Positions 25,308 through 32,934 of a DNA stretch of 64,000 nt are shown one piece after another. The notes under the pieces were generated by a model. It was not told the origin of the DNA. It was given only the letters and a program-made list of their open reading frames with translations, and did no database searches. This stretch comes from CBDFKK01 sp965248815. Its GTDB lineage: Bacteria; Pseudomonadota; Alphaproteobacteria; SMXP01. Location: contig CBDFKK010000008.1 of assembly GCA_965248815.1 (NCBI GenBank), positions 1,116,001 through 1,180,000 on the forward strand, read 5' to 3'. How positions within the stretch are numbered: the first letter of the stretch is position 1; the number at the start of each line of letters is the position of its first letter. The translations under genes and the position numbers were made by a program.

Positions 25308-25418
25308 CTTGAAAAAGCATTGACGCAGCGATCATCATCGAACAGCGATGCTGTTCTGTGAGCCCGGTCCACATTTCAATGAAGTGATTTCAAAGTTGAA
25401 ACAGCAGAGATAATAGTT

Positions 25419-26639
25419 TTGGCAAAAGAAAAATTTTTGAATACAAAACTCCAAATATCAGCAATCGCGTTGGCCTGCCTATTTCCATTGGACGAAGTGC
25501 ACGCCCACGACCAGCCCGGCGCGCACGGCGACAAGATTGCCGACCGTTGCTACGGTTTGGCGCTTGATTGGCTTGAGTCACTCGATGAGGAGCAACGCGC
25601 AAAGGCCGTGTGGCCGTTTGACGACAGAGCCGAAGCTGAACGGCTTTTCGCGGAAACGGAACGGCGGCGCAAGTGGCATTATCTGAATAGCATTCCTTCC
25701 GTCTATCAGCGCCAAGAGGGGCTTGCGTTCAGAGATATGAATGCCGAGCAACGCGTTCTCGGGCACAAGTTCGTGCGCTGCGGCCTTAGCAGTCAGGGCT
25801 ATCAAAAAGTGGCGAACATCATGATCGGCGAGGATGTCGGCTGGGAAACGCTGCCCGACCAAGGCATAAAAGATTCTTTGTCGATGGGCACAATCGGCGG
25901 CTCCGGCGCTTACTGGCTGGCCCTCTTTGGGGAGCCGTCTGAAGATGAGCCTTGGCAATGGCAACTCGAAGGGCACCACTTGACTGTCAACTTTACCATC
26001 GTCGGCGACGACGTTGAGGTATCGCCGGCATTTTTCGGATCTCGGCCGACGGTTATTTTGGATGGCCTTTACGCCGGGTGGCATTTATTAGGCTACGAAA
26101 AAGATCGCGCCCATCGGCTTCTAACTACGCTAGACGACGATCAGCTCGCAATGGCGGTGCTGGCAGACAAAGTCGTAGAGAATATTTTTACCGACCCTAA
26201 TCGCCTGGAAGTCTTCGAGTCCTACGACGGCCTGCCTGCATCTGAATTGAACCCTGGGCAAAAAGAACTTTTGCGCGACATAATCAAAGAATATGTCGAG
26301 AACTACGAACACGAAATCGCTCATGAGCGGCTCGCCGAAATCGAAAGCGAGGGCCTCGACAAAATTCACTTTGCTTGGATCGGCCCGACCCATGATCGGC
26401 GCTACCCGATCTATTTTCGCATTCACGGCCCGTCGGTCTTGATCGAGTTCGTCAACGCCGTCAATCACGGCGGCGATGAAGGCGGTGTCCCCTTAGACGA
26501 GGACGGCAACGTTATCCCCGGCGACCACAACATTCCCGACTCAAACCACATTCATTCGGTCTATCGCAGGCCAGGCAGCGATTTCGGGGATGATCTGTTG
26601 AGAGAGCACTATCTCAACTCTCCGGATCACGACAACTAG
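25419..26639 (+). CDS. DUF3500 family exported protein
   Basis: A 406-residue secreted protein: signal peptide QISAIALACLFPLDEVHAHD, then the DUF3500 hallmarks WQWQLEGHHLTVNFTIVGDD, KIHFAWIGP, and the C-terminal HIHSVYRRPGSDFGDDLL with REHYLNSPDH. His residues (GHH, HIH) suggest a metal site, but no activity is established for the family. It begins with TTG at 25419 with only a weak SD; no ATG lies before the signal peptide. A degraded copy of its last 38 codons and of the DNA just downstream is found at 30777-30950. Confidence 0.85.
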   Translation: MAKEKFLNTKLQISAIALACLFPLDEVHAHDQPGAHGDKIADRCYGLALDWLESLDEEQRAKAVWPFDDRAEAERLFAETERRRKWHYLNSIPSVYQRQEGLAFRDMNAEQRVLGHKFVRCGLSSQGYQKVANIMIGEDVGWETLPDQGIKDSLSMGTIGGSGAYWLALFGEPSEDEPWQWQLEGHHLTVNFTIVGDDVEVSPAFFGSRPTVILDGLYAGWHLLGYEKDRAHRLLTTLDDDQLAMAVLADKVVENIFTDPNRLEVFESYDGLPASELNPGQKELLRDIIKEYVENYEHEIAHERLAEIESEGLDKIHFAWIGPTHDRRYPIYFRIHGPSVLIEFVNAVNHGGDEGGVPLDEDGNVIPGDHNIPDSNHIHSVYRRPGSDFGDDLLREHYLNSPDHDN

Positions 26640-26701
26640 ACAGTCGAAAGCAACACACCTTGTCCGCTTGTAACCAGGAACGGGCATTCAATGGAACCAC
26701 T

Positions 26702-27190
26702 TCATGCCAGCGCGATGCTGGCTAAAAGGAAGCAGAGCGCCGACGCAAGAGACCCAAACGTTCGGACGTGATTCCACCGGGTCCACACGGCGCCATAGGT
26801 CTTCCAATAATCGGCGGTCTCTTCGGCGAAAGGGTCCATGCCATCCAAACGGTTGTTCATGGGAACGTTGCCGAACATCGTCACTAGGAAAACGAAAACC
26901 AAGTATATCGCCGCGCCTGCAATGATCGGCAGTGATGCCGGGGCGCTCAGGTAAAAGTATGCCTAGCCGGCGAACGCGAGCGACACGGGGGCCAGACCCA
27001 GTAGCATTACCAGGAACCACGATCGAAACACCTTCCTGTTGATCATTTGCATCGACTCGATGCCCCCCGCCGGGCTGGCGGCGACAAGCGATCTCATAAT
27101 AAAGTCCGAGAAGGACTGGAAGACCCCAGCAACAAGCAAGCTGCTAACGCCAGCAGCAAGACACGCATATATAATCCAATCTGTAGGCAT
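26702..27190 (-). pseudogene. DUF1772 (anthrone-oxygenase-like) membrane protein with in-frame TAG
   Basis: Reading from 27190, the frame gives MPTDWIIYACLAAGVSSLLV, then FSDFIMRSLVAASPAGGIES, a second helix ending SLAFAG, then TAG at 26960-26962, and resumes in the same frame with AYFYLSAPASLPIIAGAAIY, a third helix, FGNVPMNNRLDGMDPF and WTRWNHVRTFGSLAS with a last helix. This is the complete DUF1772 four-helix layout (NVPMN, WxxWNxxR) interrupted by a single amber codon. Either a point-mutation pseudogene, a sequencing error, or a suppressed stop. It follows the NAD(P)H quinone-oxidoreductase-like gene at 27242. Confidence 0.85.
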
Positions 27191-27241
27191 TGTTTTCTCC
27201 TTCTTTTGGTCTTTGGCGTTTGATGATTGAAGTTGCTCCAG

Positions 27242-27826
27242 CTAAGCGGCCGCTTTAAAGCCCATGCGCTCGACCCGCTCAATCCAGTTTTCAATTTTTT
27301 TTGGGCTCGCCGTCTTTACCGACCCGAACTGGACGATGTTCTTCGCCTCAATTCCGCAAAAGCCGAGAACTTGGTTTTTCATCACCCGGCGGGCCGGCTT
27401 TCTGTAAATGAATGTGTCGAGCAGGGGCGGCGTATCAGACGTGATGATGGCGTCCGCCGTCTTGCCTTGGAGAAGCTTGTCCCAACCCATACCCTTGCGG
27501 TGATATTTGAACCCGAACCCAGGGGTCAGCGCCCGATCCAGAACCGCCTTCGCCTTAGTCGGCATGGCTGCCCACCAATAAGGGTGCACGATGAACAAGT
27601 GATCGGCCCGGCGCACGTTGTCCTGCCATTCCAAGAGGTCGGGCTCCAAAGCCTGGGCGTTCTCGCCGTAACCCTCAAAGTTCATGTCGAAGGACATGTT
27701 GCTCAGGTTCATGCGACGGACTTCCGCACCGCTGCGCTCAGCGCCGGCCTGATAGGAATCGGCCAATCCCTCGCACAAAGACCCCGCCTTCGGGTGGGCC
27801 ACCCAGATGAAAATACGCTTTGCCAT
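27242..27826 (-). CDS. NAD(P)H-dependent oxidoreductase, flavodoxin-like fold
   Basis: NQO1/MdaB/KefF-like FMN or FAD oxidoreductase of 194 residues. Seen: RIFIWVAHPKAGSLCEGLAD (phosphate-binding loop), the active-site strand LFIVHPYWWAAMPTKAKAVL, and GKTADAIITSDTPP. Start at 27826 has AGGAGA about 8 bases upstream; the frame from 27916 crosses the operator and is rejected. Divergent from the TetR gene at 27904, with a perfect 19-bp palindrome between. Probably reduces quinones or electrophiles under control of that TetR, together with the DUF1772 gene downstream. Confidence 0.88.
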   Translation of the reverse strand: MAKRIFIWVAHPKAGSLCEGLADSYQAGAERSGAEVRRMNLSNMSFDMNFEGYGENAQALEPDLLEWQDNVRRADHLFIVHPYWWAAMPTKAKAVLDRALTPGFGFKYHRKGMGWDKLLQGKTADAIITSDTPPLLDTFIYRKPARRVMKNQVLGFCGIEAKNIVQFGSVKTASPKKIENWIERVERMGFKAAA

Positions 27827-27851
27827 GAGTTGTTTCTCCTTCTGCTCGGTC

Positions 27852-27870
27852 ACTTGACACTGTGTCAAGT
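27852..27870. promoter_or_regulatory. Perfect palindromic operator for the divergent TetR regulator
   Basis: ACTTGACACTGTGTCAAGT is a perfect 19-bp palindrome centred on T27861, 26 bases upstream of the oxidoreductase start and 33 bases upstream of the TetR start. It includes TTGACA, a good -35 element, so repressor binding would block RNA polymerase. A half site CATGTCAAG overlaps the TetR start codon at 27903-27911. Confidence 0.8.
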
Positions 27871-27903
27871 TGACATCATGACAAATAACTGCAACTTTAC
27901 ACC

Positions 27904-28491
27904 ATGTCAAGCACAATAATCGAAACCCGAGAAAAAATTCTGATTGCGGCCTGGAAACTGCTGGAAGCTGGGCGAGGTAACGCTGTGCGCATGACGGATA
28001 TCGCTAAGAAGACGGGCATTAGCCGGCAGGCCGTCTACTTGCACTTCCCTACTCGCGCGGATCTACTCATCGCCACCACGCGTTATCTGGATGAGGTTAA
28101 AAACGTCGACCAGAGACTGGCCGCAAGCCGGAGCGCCGCCAACGGCGTCGAACGACTGGACGCGTTCATTGACGCCTGGGGCAATTACATTCCCGAGATT
28201 TACGGCATCGCCAAAGCGCTGTTCGCCATGCAAGACAGTGATGAGGAGGCGAGGGCCGCGTGGGCCGATCGCATGCAGGCTGTACGTCATGGCTGTGAAG
28301 CGGCGGTTCAGGCGCTCAAACGTGATGGCACACTGTCAAAGGATCATCCACCCAAACAAGCAACGGATCTCTTGTGGACCATGCTGTCGGTGCGAAATTG
28401 GGAGCAGCTGACGATCGACTGCGGCTGGTCGCAGAAACGGTATATCGAAACAATCAAAGTCCAAGCTCGGCGCACGCTTGTGGTCGAATAA
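27904..28491 (+). CDS. TetR/AcrR-family transcriptional regulator
   Basis: A 195-residue regulator. The N-terminal HTH reads TREKILIAAWKLLEAGRGNA then TDIAKKTGISRQAVYLHFPT; the rest is helical with several Trp residues (DAWGNY, AAWADRMQ, RNWEQLTIDCGW) that could line a ligand pocket. It probably represses itself and the divergent flavodoxin-fold oxidoreductase through the palindrome at 27852-27870 and a half site at its own start codon. Confidence 0.9.
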   Translation: MSSTIIETREKILIAAWKLLEAGRGNAVRMTDIAKKTGISRQAVYLHFPTRADLLIATTRYLDEVKNVDQRLAASRSAANGVERLDAFIDAWGNYIPEIYGIAKALFAMQDSDEEARAAWADRMQAVRHGCEAAVQALKRDGTLSKDHPPKQATDLLWTMLSVRNWEQLTIDCGWSQKRYIETIKVQARRTLVVE

Positions 28492-28599
28492 CAACGCGCG
28501 AATATCTCCTTCGGATCACTACTGGACAAGTCCTGCGCAGCAAACGGCGCAGCCCGATCCTAACGCGGCGAATTACTTTCGAACTTCAAGCATAACTCC

Positions 28600-28670
28600 T
28601 CTAGTCGATTTCCCAACAAGTGGCCGAGCGTCACCGCCGGCGCGGCCATCGTGCCGCCGCACAAGGCTTG
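28600..28670 (-). pseudogene. Stub of FAD-dependent dehydrogenase C-terminus
   Basis: In the 360-base gap after the TetR gene, the minus strand reads ALCGGTMAAPAVTLGHLLGN then RLE. This matches the end of the FAD dehydrogenase at 32935-34485, AVCGGMMVTPAVTFGRLLGD, and the DNA is also similar (for example GCCGCCGCACAA versus GCCGCCGCACAC). The rest of the gene is absent. The remainder of the gap (28492-28599, 28671-28853) shows nothing else recognisable. Confidence 0.65.
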
Positions 28671-28853
28671 CCAACTTAGAATTCTCTGTGCATTTGTCGG
28701 TCAAAACTCATGGGCGCGCACATGCAGTTTCATTGCATGTATGCTTGATGCGCGTAACTTAAACCGCATCTCACTCAACGCATTCGGTTTTGACACCAAT
28801 CCGCGACCTGCTAATCTGAAGTACTGCATCTTGAGCCTTAAGAGGAATTGGAA

Positions 28854-29735
28854 ATGAACTCGAGCTTTGACCGCCGCACAACAATGCTGGGGATCGCGGC
28901 CACCGCTGCCTTGGGGAGCATTGCCTCAACTTCGAAGGCCAGAGCTGAGACACAAGAAAATTACGGCCCGACGCTTTTGACCGGACGCGCCGATCTTCTA
29001 CCGCTAGCACGCAGTATAAAATATGGGCGCGGCAAGGAGCCTGTGATTTGGTGGAAGAGCCTAACGACCTATGGCGTTATCGAAGGGGAGCGAACGCCCC
29101 TTTACAAACAGGATTGGGCTGTCGTTCAGGCTGCGACAGACTTGCCTGATGGCGGCTTTCAAGGAAAGACGCTTGAAATCATTTTTAATAGCGACGTGAA
29201 TAGCGGCGAAGTCATCGATGCATTTATCAACCCCTACACGGGCGAAAGAATAGAAATCCCTTGGGGCATCAATGGGCCTTCTACAACAGACTACACGGCA
29301 AAAGAGACGGTCATGCCTGCCGCGCTTCCCGGAGCGACGTTTGAACACGACATTGAGCTCGGACCTGCCACATCGGTGAACAATGAAATTTGGATACCTG
29401 AAAATTTCACGACTGTTGCAACATTCGCTGCGCCTGGCATCCCTCCATTTACGATTTCGGAGCGGTCAACTCTTCGATCGCAACTAAATCTCATGAAAGA
29501 CATGTCCGTTGACTTTGTGCCGGGGTCTGCGACGTTGGAATCCGTCACGAGTTGGTCAGCTTGGCTGAAGATGGGTGACCGGCCGGGAAATCGAATGACT
29601 AGCGGCTTTGGCCAAAAGGTCAAGCGGTTTGAAGACGTCCCCTCTCAAACTCTCGCCATGATTGAAAAAAATTATCCAGAAATCATTGCCGACCCCAAGG
29701 CAGCCTTGACGCGATCGCCTGGATTTATTTTCTAG
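28854..29735 (+). CDS. DUF1838 family protein, Tat-exported
   Basis: A 293-residue protein with a Tat signal (FDRRTTMLGIAATAALGSIA, cleavage after SKARA). DUF1838 features: VIWWKSLTTYGVIEGERTPL, DAFINPYTGERIEIPWGING with GP, and the C-terminal WSAWLKMGDRPGNRMTSGFG. DUF1838 proteins have no known activity. AGAGGA 7 bases before the ATG at 28854 fixes the start; the TTG at 28848 is not used. It is one of four DUF1838-type genes in the window and converges on another at 29747. Confidence 0.8.
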   Translation: MNSSFDRRTTMLGIAATAALGSIASTSKARAETQENYGPTLLTGRADLLPLARSIKYGRGKEPVIWWKSLTTYGVIEGERTPLYKQDWAVVQAATDLPDGGFQGKTLEIIFNSDVNSGEVIDAFINPYTGERIEIPWGINGPSTTDYTAKETVMPAALPGATFEHDIELGPATSVNNEIWIPENFTTVATFAAPGIPPFTISERSTLRSQLNLMKDMSVDFVPGSATLESVTSWSAWLKMGDRPGNRMTSGFGQKVKRFEDVPSQTLAMIEKNYPEIIADPKAALTRSPGFIF

Positions 29736-29746
29736 ACGAGGGGCGC

Positions 29747-30607
29747 CTAAAGGATTTGATCTCCCTTCCAATTTTCCGGATCGGACAGGAATGTCGGGTC
29801 GTGCGTTTCGATCAAGTCCAGAAGCTGGCGCGGAAATTCTTCCGGCCCTTTGACCTTTTCCCCTTCGCCCCGTCCCACGTACACGCCTCTGATATCTCCC
29901 ATTTCCATCCAGGCGGGCCAATTGAAAATGTCGAGGATGGTGTAGGACACAGGCACAGAGTGGAGCTCCGAATTCTGCATATCAGCGAGACTGGCACGAT
30001 AGGTGATCACATCCTGCGCGACAATTTTGTCTCCGCCGGCCTTGAGTTCTAAACTGAGCAAGACCGAATTGGACGTGATTAAAACAGGTCCGATTGACTG
30101 TTCGATGTCGTAGGGCAGCTCCATAGCGGAGTCCTCGTCAACCGGTGAAGCACCGGACGGCGTGAGTTTGGTGGCTCTCGGCCCGACGCGTAAATATCTC
30201 GGAGTGACGGTTGCTCCCGTATAGGGGTTCACAAATTTGTCTAAGAATTCACCGGTTTCAGAATCCAAGTGGTAGCTGATTTCATTGCTGATATAGGTGA
30301 CCCCATCATTGCCGTAATCACGCACGCGCTGATAGGTCACGCCAAGTGACCAGTGCAGCGATTTTATGTTCTGATCGACAACGCCGTAGCGCCCGATTCT
30401 ATGCCAGAAGTAAAGTTCGGTATCTGTCGTACTGCCCGACATTCGAACAAACGCCTTGAATTTTCCTGTCTCTGACTCAATGTCGAGTGCGTCGGTTCCC
30501 TCGACGCTTCCCATTCCAAGAGCGGCCGTGCGCGGAACCATCGTGTCCAACAGTGCGGCGGATCCCGCTAGTCCCAATGCGAAGTTTCTGCGTGTGGTTG
30601 CGGCCAT
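29747..30607 (-). CDS. DUF1838 family protein, Tat-exported
   Basis: A 286-residue protein. Tat signal TTRRNFALGLAGSAALL. DUF1838 layout: FVRMSGSTTDTELYFWHRIG with RYGVVDQ, a ditto core FLDKFVNPYTGATVTPRYLR, and the end FNWPAWMEMGDIRGVYVGRG with FPRQLLDLIETHDPTFLSDP. Converges on the DUF1838 gene at 28854 (11 bases between stops). The two are paralogous but well diverged, so this is not a recent inverted duplication. Confidence 0.8.
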   Translation of the reverse strand: MAATTRRNFALGLAGSAALLDTMVPRTAALGMGSVEGTDALDIESETGKFKAFVRMSGSTTDTELYFWHRIGRYGVVDQNIKSLHWSLGVTYQRVRDYGNDGVTYISNEISYHLDSETGEFLDKFVNPYTGATVTPRYLRVGPRATKLTPSGASPVDEDSAMELPYDIEQSIGPVLITSNSVLLSLELKAGGDKIVAQDVITYRASLADMQNSELHSVPVSYTILDIFNWPAWMEMGDIRGVYVGRGEGEKVKGPEEFPRQLLDLIETHDPTFLSDPENWKGDQIL

Positions 30608-30687
30608 TTATTCTCGCTCTCCCAATTGCGATTGCCTCGGGTTATGGACGGCCCTAACGGCCGCCGACTGAAGCGGATCCTCTTTTG

Positions 30688-30762
30688 GACAATACTCTTC
30701 TTCTCTACTGCTGAGCCCGCTGGCACAGCCAATGCGCCGTCGTTGAGTAGTCTTTTGCTCGC
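30688..30762 (-). pseudogene. Stub of nitrilase C-terminus
   Basis: The minus strand reads SKRLLNDGALAVPAGSAVEK then KSIV, matching the last residues of the nitrilase at 34528-35604 (IKRLLDDGTFVAPAGPVMDK then KSYV). DNA similarity extends over the same segment. Upstream the frame is replaced by the DUF3500 stub and downstream the stop has been lost, so only this tail is left. It is not a gene in its own right. Confidence 0.65.
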
Positions 30763-30776
30763 TTTGTTTGCCAAGC

Positions 30777-30893
30777 GACCATAACATTACCGACTCAAAT
30801 CATGCTCACTCGGTTAATCGCATACCAGGCAGCGGTTTCAGCATTGAATTGTTGAGTGAGCACTATCTCAATTCGCCGGATCAGAACGATTAG
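30777..30893 (+). pseudogene. Stub of DUF3500 C-terminus
   Basis: Thirty-eight codons read DHNITDSNHAHSVNRIPGSG, then FSIELLSEHYLNSPDQND and TAG at 30891-30893. They align with the end of the DUF3500 gene at 25419-26639 (DHNIPDSNHIHSVYRRPGSD). The similarity continues past the stop, where TTATCTGCTTGTAGCCAAAG resembles TTGTCCGCTTGTAACCAGGA after 26641. The catalytic-looking N-terminal 90 percent of the gene is missing. Confidence 0.8.
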
Positions 30894-31004
30894 GCTGCTG
30901 GAGAAGTTGCGTACATTATCTGCTTGTAGCCAAAGCGGACATTACAAGCCCGGCGATACCTAGCAGGTTATCCAAAACTTTGGACTAAAGAACAAGCACT
31001 CGCG

Positions 31005-31892
31005 TCAGTACGGCCGGCAGTCTGCGCCGATCGCAACACGCTGCATCTGACGCTTGCCCATGAAATCGGGAACCGGACTGTGGATGACGCACCTGTTATC
31101 CCAAAAGGCAAGGGAATTATTCTGCCAGCGCAAGCGACATTGGAATATCGGCTTGGTCATGTGCTCTTTCAAAAAGGACAAAACCGCATTGCTTTCTTCC
31201 TTGGAGAAACCCTTGATACCGCTCACCCACGCGGGATTGAAGTACATCATCTTTCGCCCCGTTTCGGGATGGGTGCAAACTAATGGGTGTTCGATTTTCG
31301 GATAATGCTTGCGCATGAGGGCAAGCTGTTCGATGTCCGCTTCGGTATCAATTGTCAAGATTTCGGAATTCAAACTGTAGTGGCAAATGTCGTGGATTGC
31401 TGTGAGGCTCGCGAGGAATTTTTTCATTTCAGGCGCAAGCGCCTCATAGGCCAAATACGCGCTTGCGAAGAGGGTGTCGTTGCCCGCGCCCGGCACGTCG
31501 ACCGCTTGCAGCGCGATCCCCCATGTGGGGACTTCAAGATAGGTATGGTCCATATGCCAACCGAGAGTCCGACCGGTCGGGCGATCCGGGTGAAATCCAC
31601 TCATCACGTGAACACCAGGTTCGTCTTTTGAGGCACGAATGAAGGGCTCAACTTCGAGATGACCGAACTGTTTGCCAAAAGCTGAAAGTTCCGCCTCCGA
31701 TAGTTTTTGATCACGAAAGCAGAGTACCGAGTGTTCCAAAAGAGCGTGCCGGATTTCAGCAAGAACGGCAGCGTTCAAGGGTTCCGAGAGGTCGAGTTCT
31801 GAAACCTCGGCACCCAATGCTGCCGTCATGGGATCGACTTTGATGTGATGATAAGACCCTGAAATTGCTTGTGATGCAGACGTACCGGTCAT
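31005..31892 (-). CDS. TauD/TfdA-family Fe(II)/2-oxoglutarate dioxygenase
   Basis: A 295-residue dioxygenase. Motifs: HHIKVDPMTAALGAEVSELD near the start, iron ligands in LGWHMDHTYL (HxD), distal His in NRCVIHSPVPD, and the 2-oxoglutarate Arg in KRQMQRVAIG. Related to the gene at 10587 but clearly diverged. The start MTGTSASQAI at 31892 is preferred to 31997, whose extra 35 residues are basic and reach toward the divergent gene. Divergent from the HemF-like gene; downstream lies the graveyard of stubs. Substrate unknown. Confidence 0.9.
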   Translation of the reverse strand: MTGTSASQAISGSYHHIKVDPMTAALGAEVSELDLSEPLNAAVLAEIRHALLEHSVLCFRDQKLSEAELSAFGKQFGHLEVEPFIRASKDEPGVHVMSGFHPDRPTGRTLGWHMDHTYLEVPTWGIALQAVDVPGAGNDTLFASAYLAYEALAPEMKKFLASLTAIHDICHYSLNSEILTIDTEADIEQLALMRKHYPKIEHPLVCTHPETGRKMMYFNPAWVSGIKGFSKEESNAVLSFLKEHMTKPIFQCRLRWQNNSLAFWDNRCVIHSPVPDFMGKRQMQRVAIGADCRPY

Positions 31893-32012
31893 GGCGCGAG
31901 TCCTTTGCCGATGGCCAATGAGCATAGCAGAGAAGGCGGTCTGGTGCGACGAGGCCTTGGGACCCACAACCGCTTGCCTTAGACTGACCTGGACCAACGG
32001 GAGACTACTGCT

Positions 32013-32915
32013 ATGAGCGCGATATTTTGTTTTCGATCGACCTCATTCATACGGATTGTTCTGGCGATGTTGACCGCAACCGCAAGCAACAATGCCATCG
32101 CCGAAACCACGGCAGACATGGCGAACCTTACGCCCGAAAACGCTGCGTTCGCGTCGCGTTCGCTCGACTTTATTGAGAAGATGGGAAAGATCTATTTCGA
32201 CACCGCCGATCGATTGAACGGCATCGACAATCAACTTGAGGAACTCTATCGCGACAACGAAGACGCGACCTGGGAAGTCAAGGTCGCACGCGGACCGGTT
32301 ATGGAAAAAGCAGGGCACATTTTGACCACCGTCAAGAAAGGCACGTGGCAAAGCGAGACCAAGTGGGCCCGTTTTTTCGTCATGACCGTGCATCCCAAGA
32401 CGCCACTTGTCGGCATCATGCAGGCGTCGTTTATTGTGCAATTCTTTCCGGATGACACCAGCAGCGTTGCCGGCGTCATCGACATCATGCCCGCCGCCAT
32501 GCACGAAGACGACTTGGATGAGATCAGACAAGCCGTTGATATTGTTTATCAGGCCTACGGCAAAGATGGAGAAAAATACCGCCGGCAATCGTGTGAGGGA
32601 TCCGGGTCAGAAGACATGCGATATCGAAGGCGATCGGCATGCGTAGGCGGGAACTTCTTCGGCCGCGAAATGATGAGCGTTACCGAAGAAAACTTTACTT
32701 TCTATAGCGAGGCCTATCAGACGTTTGTCGAAAGCTACCTCGATGTTCTCGAACGCCGCAAAGACGACCACTACACCGACGATGATATCGCCATCCAAGA
32801 TACGATGCGCAAGAATTGGTTCGAAGACCGACTATTCGTCGATCCCAACACGACCAACTTCACGCCCTACGAGATTTGGTCGCTCTACTCTTTACCGCCA
32901 ACTGTGAAGTTCTAG
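32013..32915 (+). CDS. Exported HemF-like (coproporphyrinogen oxidase fold) protein
   Basis: A 300-residue protein with a signal peptide (IRIVLAMLTATASNNAIA). The body follows the order of oxygen-dependent coproporphyrinogen III oxidase: ARGPVMEKAGHILTTV (HemF RGxVFEKAGVN), VHPKTPLVGIMQASF (HPxNPxVPxxHANxR), AGVIDIMPAAMHEDD (GGGxDLTP), CVGGNFFGREMMS (GGxFFDD) and the end IWSLYSLPPTVKF (SLPP). The catalytic His/Arg of HANxR are replaced (QASF), so classical activity is doubtful and a different porphyrin-like or unrelated substrate is possible. Export is also unlike true HemF. Assigned from motif order only. Confidence 0.6.
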   Translation: MSAIFCFRSTSFIRIVLAMLTATASNNAIAETTADMANLTPENAAFASRSLDFIEKMGKIYFDTADRLNGIDNQLEELYRDNEDATWEVKVARGPVMEKAGHILTTVKKGTWQSETKWARFFVMTVHPKTPLVGIMQASFIVQFFPDDTSSVAGVIDIMPAAMHEDDLDEIRQAVDIVYQAYGKDGEKYRRQSCEGSGSEDMRYRRRSACVGGNFFGREMMSVTEENFTFYSEAYQTFVESYLDVLERRKDDHYTDDDIAIQDTMRKNWFEDRLFVDPNTTNFTPYEIWSLYSLPPTVKF

Positions 32916-32934
32916 CGGTCTATTGGCTCGCCAA

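Noticed and set aside
26960..26962. Amber codon read as evidence for stop-codon reassignment
   Set aside because: TAG is used as a normal terminal stop by several intact genes here (for example 15832-type TAA, 18346 TAG, 19226 TAG), so reassignment is unlikely.
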